A DNA stretch of 25,490 nucleotides, taken from positions 1-25,490 of the IMG/VR virus record IMGVR_UViG_3300024348_000217; one strand, given 5' to 3'. The number at the start of each line of letters is the position of its first letter. Position 1 is the stretch's first letter. The notes under the pieces are model-generated. The model did no database searches. It was given only the letters and a program-made list of their open reading frames with translations, and was not told the origin of the DNA. This document shows positions 23,261 through 25,490 of the stretch, piece after piece. Origin of the DNA: a virus. The position numbers and the translations under genes are program-made.

Positions 23261-25384
23261 ATGGCATCTACAGTAAATAAAGATTTTAAGATCAAGAATG
23301 GTCTTATCGTTGAAGGTTCATCCGCAACAGTCGGTGGACAAGACGTATTAACAAAGAAGCAAGCAGACCTTGACTACATCGTATCACTTGCTGGTGGCGG
23401 AGCAGATTCTGCTAACGTTGCAAATAAGGTAGTAAAGCGTGATGGCTCAGGCAACTTTGCTGCAGGAACAATCACAGCAAACTTGACTGGTAATGCTTCA
23501 ACAGCATCTACACTTGCTACACCAAGAGCAATTGCTTTATCTGGAGATGTTTCAGGTACAGCAAACTTTGATGGTTCAGCAGGAGTTACAATTACAACAA
23601 CTCTTAATGCAAGTTTTGCAACCGATGCAGAAGTTGCTACAGCAAAGTCAGAGGCTATTGCTTCAGCAGCAACAGATGCAACTACAAAGGCTAACAACGC
23701 TAAGTCTGGCGCAGAAGCAACAGCAGCATCTGCACTTTCAGCACACGAATCAGATACAACAAATATTCATGGAATTGCAGATACTGCACTTCTTGCAACA
23801 AAGTCTTATGCTGATGGAAAGGCTTCAGATGCTCAGTCTGCAGCAATCTCTGCAGCAGCAACTGATGCTACCGATAAGGTAGCAGCCGAAGCAACTGCAA
23901 GAGCAACTGCTGTAACAGCAGCAATCTCTGCAGCAGCAACTGATGCTACCGATAAGGTAGCAGCCGAAGCAACTGCTCGTGCAACTGCAGTTACAAATGC
24001 TATTTCAACTGCTTCATCAGATGCTACATCAAAGGCTAATGCTGCTGTCACATCAGCAAATGGCTACACAGATACAGCAATTTCAACAGAGGTTACAAAT
24101 CGTAACTCTGCTATCTCTTCAGCAATTGCAACAGAAGTTACAAATCGTAACTCTGCAATTTCTACTGCAGTAGCAGCAGTTGTTGATTCAGCACCTGCTC
24201 TTCTTGACACACTCAATGAACTAGCAGCAGCACTTGGAGATAATCCAGATGTCATTACAAACTTAACTACTAGCGTTGGAAATAAACTTCCTCTTGCTGG
24301 TGGAACATTGACTGGAGCACTTGTACTTTCTGGTGCACCAACAGCAGATCTTCAAGCAGCAACTAAGGGATACGTTGATACAGCAAATACAAATCAGTCA
24401 ACAACTCTTACATCTGCAATTGCAACTGCAAAGTCAGAAGCAATTTCAACTGCTTCATCAGATGCTACTACAAAGGCTGACGCAGCACAATCTGCTGCAA
24501 CTTCAGCAGCAGCCTCAGATGCTACAACTAAGGTAGCAGCAGAAGCAGCACTTAGAGTATCAGGCGATGCAGCATCAGTGGCTACAGCAGCAACTGACGC
24601 TACTACAAAGGCTGACGCAGCAAAGGCTTTTGCTACAGCAGCAGATACAACACTTCGTACAGCAGTAACTTCTGATATTGCAACTGCAAAGTCAGAGGCT
24701 ATCTCAGCAGCAGCAACAGATGCATCAACTAAGCGTGATGCAGCAAAGAGTTATGCTGATGGACTTATCTCAACTGAGGTAACTAACCGTAACTCAGCAA
24801 TCACTACAGCAGTAGATGCGCTAACAACTTCAGATATTGAAGAAGGTACACGCAAGTACTTTACAGATGCTAGAGCAGTCGCAGCAGTATCTGGTGCAAT
24901 TACAGCAGCAGTAGATGCAATCAATACAGACGCAATTGAAGAAGGAACTTCAAACCTCTACTTCACAAATGCTCGTGCACTATCAGCAGTTGGCGGATCT
25001 GTAACAACAGCAATTGCTAATGGAGATTCAACTGCAGCACCAACATACCTAGCCGTAAAGTTGGGTACAATTGCAAAGGAGTTTGCAGCAACAGTTGCAA
25101 TTCCAACTGCAACAACAGCAACAGCATTCTCTTGGGCACATGCAGATTACAGATCTGCAAAGGTCCTTGTAAAGATCAAGAATGGAACACACACTGAAAT
25201 CTCAGAGTTGCTTCTAACACTTGATACTTCAAATAATATTGCTATCACAGAATACGCACTTGTTGGAACTAATGGCACACTTGCTACAGTTACAGCAGAC
25301 GTAGATGGTGCTAACGCAAGAATTAGAGTAACAACAATTAACGCATCATCAGATGTATTCGTTGCTGGAACTCTTATTGCTTAA
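23261..25384 (+). CDS. Long tail fibre with Ala-rich coiled-coil shaft
   Basis: 707 residues. N-terminal FKIKNGLIVEGSSATVGGQD is an attachment unit. Around 58-118 the common fibre repeat follows (VVKRDGSGNFAAGTITANLT, GDVSGTANFDGSAG). Residues about 120-580 are Ala/Thr/Ser heptads (SAAATDATDKVAAEATARAT) with EVTNRNSAI units, then LYFTNARALSAV and a C-terminal beta tip (about 600-707). AGGAG at 10 nt. It should form a long trimeric rod that reaches the host. Recent duplication shows in DNA repeats at 23840. Confidence 0.85.
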   Translation: MASTVNKDFKIKNGLIVEGSSATVGGQDVLTKKQADLDYIVSLAGGGADSANVANKVVKRDGSGNFAAGTITANLTGNASTASTLATPRAIALSGDVSGTANFDGSAGVTITTTLNASFATDAEVATAKSEAIASAATDATTKANNAKSGAEATAASALSAHESDTTNIHGIADTALLATKSYADGKASDAQSAAISAAATDATDKVAAEATARATAVTAAISAAATDATDKVAAEATARATAVTNAISTASSDATSKANAAVTSANGYTDTAISTEVTNRNSAISSAIATEVTNRNSAISTAVAAVVDSAPALLDTLNELAAALGDNPDVITNLTTSVGNKLPLAGGTLTGALVLSGAPTADLQAATKGYVDTANTNQSTTLTSAIATAKSEAISTASSDATTKADAAQSAATSAAASDATTKVAAEAALRVSGDAASVATAATDATTKADAAKAFATAADTTLRTAVTSDIATAKSEAISAAATDASTKRDAAKSYADGLISTEVTNRNSAITTAVDALTTSDIEEGTRKYFTDARAVAAVSGAITAAVDAINTDAIEEGTSNLYFTNARALSAVGGSVTTAIANGDSTAAPTYLAVKLGTIAKEFAATVAIPTATTATAFSWAHADYRSAKVLVKIKNGTHTEISELLLTLDTSNNIAITEYALVGTNGTLATVTADVDGANARIRVTTINASSDVFVAGTLIA
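23840..23976 (+). repeat. Tandem duplication in the fibre shaft
   Basis: A 59-bp segment is identical at 23840-23898 and 23918-23976, a 78-bp (26-codon) period. This points to a recent in-frame expansion of the coiled coil. Shorter similar repeats (GTTACAAATCGTAACTCTGC) lie near 24092 and 24134. Confidence 0.8.
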
Positions 25385-25415
25385 AAAATTAAAATAATAA
25401 AGGGGCGTGATCACT

Positions 25416-25490
25416 TTGGCTACAGTCAATAAAGACTTCAAAGTAAAAAATGGACTACAGGTCGCAGGAACTGCAGTTTTCGGGGGAACA
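25416..25490 (+). CDS. Second fibre paralogue, N-terminal part (runs off the right edge)
   Basis: TTG start at 25416, with AAAGGGG about 10 nt upstream; a GTG nine bases earlier is in frame but too close to the RBS. The product MATVNKDFKVKNGLQVAGTA repeats the start of the 707-residue fibre (STVNKDFKIKNGLIVEGSSA). A tandem fibre duplication is therefore likely. Confidence 0.75.
   Translation, partial: MATVNKDFKVKNGLQVAGTAVFGGT

Noticed and set aside
23493-24536. Gln/Leu-rich plus-strand ORFs and Ala/Val-rich minus-strand ORFs in the fibre gene
   Set aside because: They are shadow frames of the Ala/Thr/Ser coiled-coil repeats of the 707-residue fibre.

Overview
The window reads as part of a tailed bacteriophage (or prophage) genome with an AT-rich base composition, most likely infecting an actinobacterium. 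Pointers to that host are: the Gp88 and DUF932 families; many small conserved genes of the kind seen in actinophages; at least seven genes whose -10 hexamer lies exactly 6 nt before the ATG, the signature of actinobacterial leaderless mRNAs; and repeated palindromes close to TGTGANNTANNTCACA, the site of the actinobacterial cAMP-receptor-type regulator GlxR. The host assignment is inference, because no host gene is present.

Layout. (1) 1-10900, minus strand: about 35 densely packed small genes, often joined by TAATG or 4-8 nt overlaps. Most are unknown or are zinc-ribbon microproteins. Recognisable items are a DUF932 protein (3667-4689), a Gp88-family protein (6855-7595) and a tRNA-Asp (3556-3629). 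The gaps between operons carry strong -35/-10 promoters and a shared set of short repeated control elements. (2) 10900-11436: a divergent control region with promoters in both directions, two perfect DnaA boxes, GlxR-like palindromes, a near-consensus LexA/SOS box and repeated leader mini-ORFs (start-Ser-Leu ... Ser-Lys-stop). (3) 11436-12612, plus strand: six small genes with a good terminator after the fourth. (4) 12599-14316, minus strand: a six-gene operon including a DHH-like protein and a cysteine-motif phage protein. (5) 14350-25490, plus strand: a membrane/coiled-coil protein, then the tail-fibre/baseplate region. This holds three BppU-N-like proteins, a collagen-like fibre protein, several fibre domains, a PASTA/INT-repeat/cysteine-rich protein ending in an intein-like Hint domain, two 2-oxoglutarate/Fe(II) dioxygenases, and a 707-residue coiled-coil fibre followed by the start of a paralogue. 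A lysozyme-like gene with a signal peptide (20893-21447) lies reversed inside this region.

How it may fit together. The left and central parts look like early or regulatory regions under shared control, probably sensing host state through host regulators (GlxR-like, LexA). The right part makes host-contact structures. The most unusual modules are the repeated promoter-leader cassette with MSL...SK mini-ORFs in the 9.1-11.4 kb region, and the self-processing INT-repeat fibre translationally coupled to dioxygenases.
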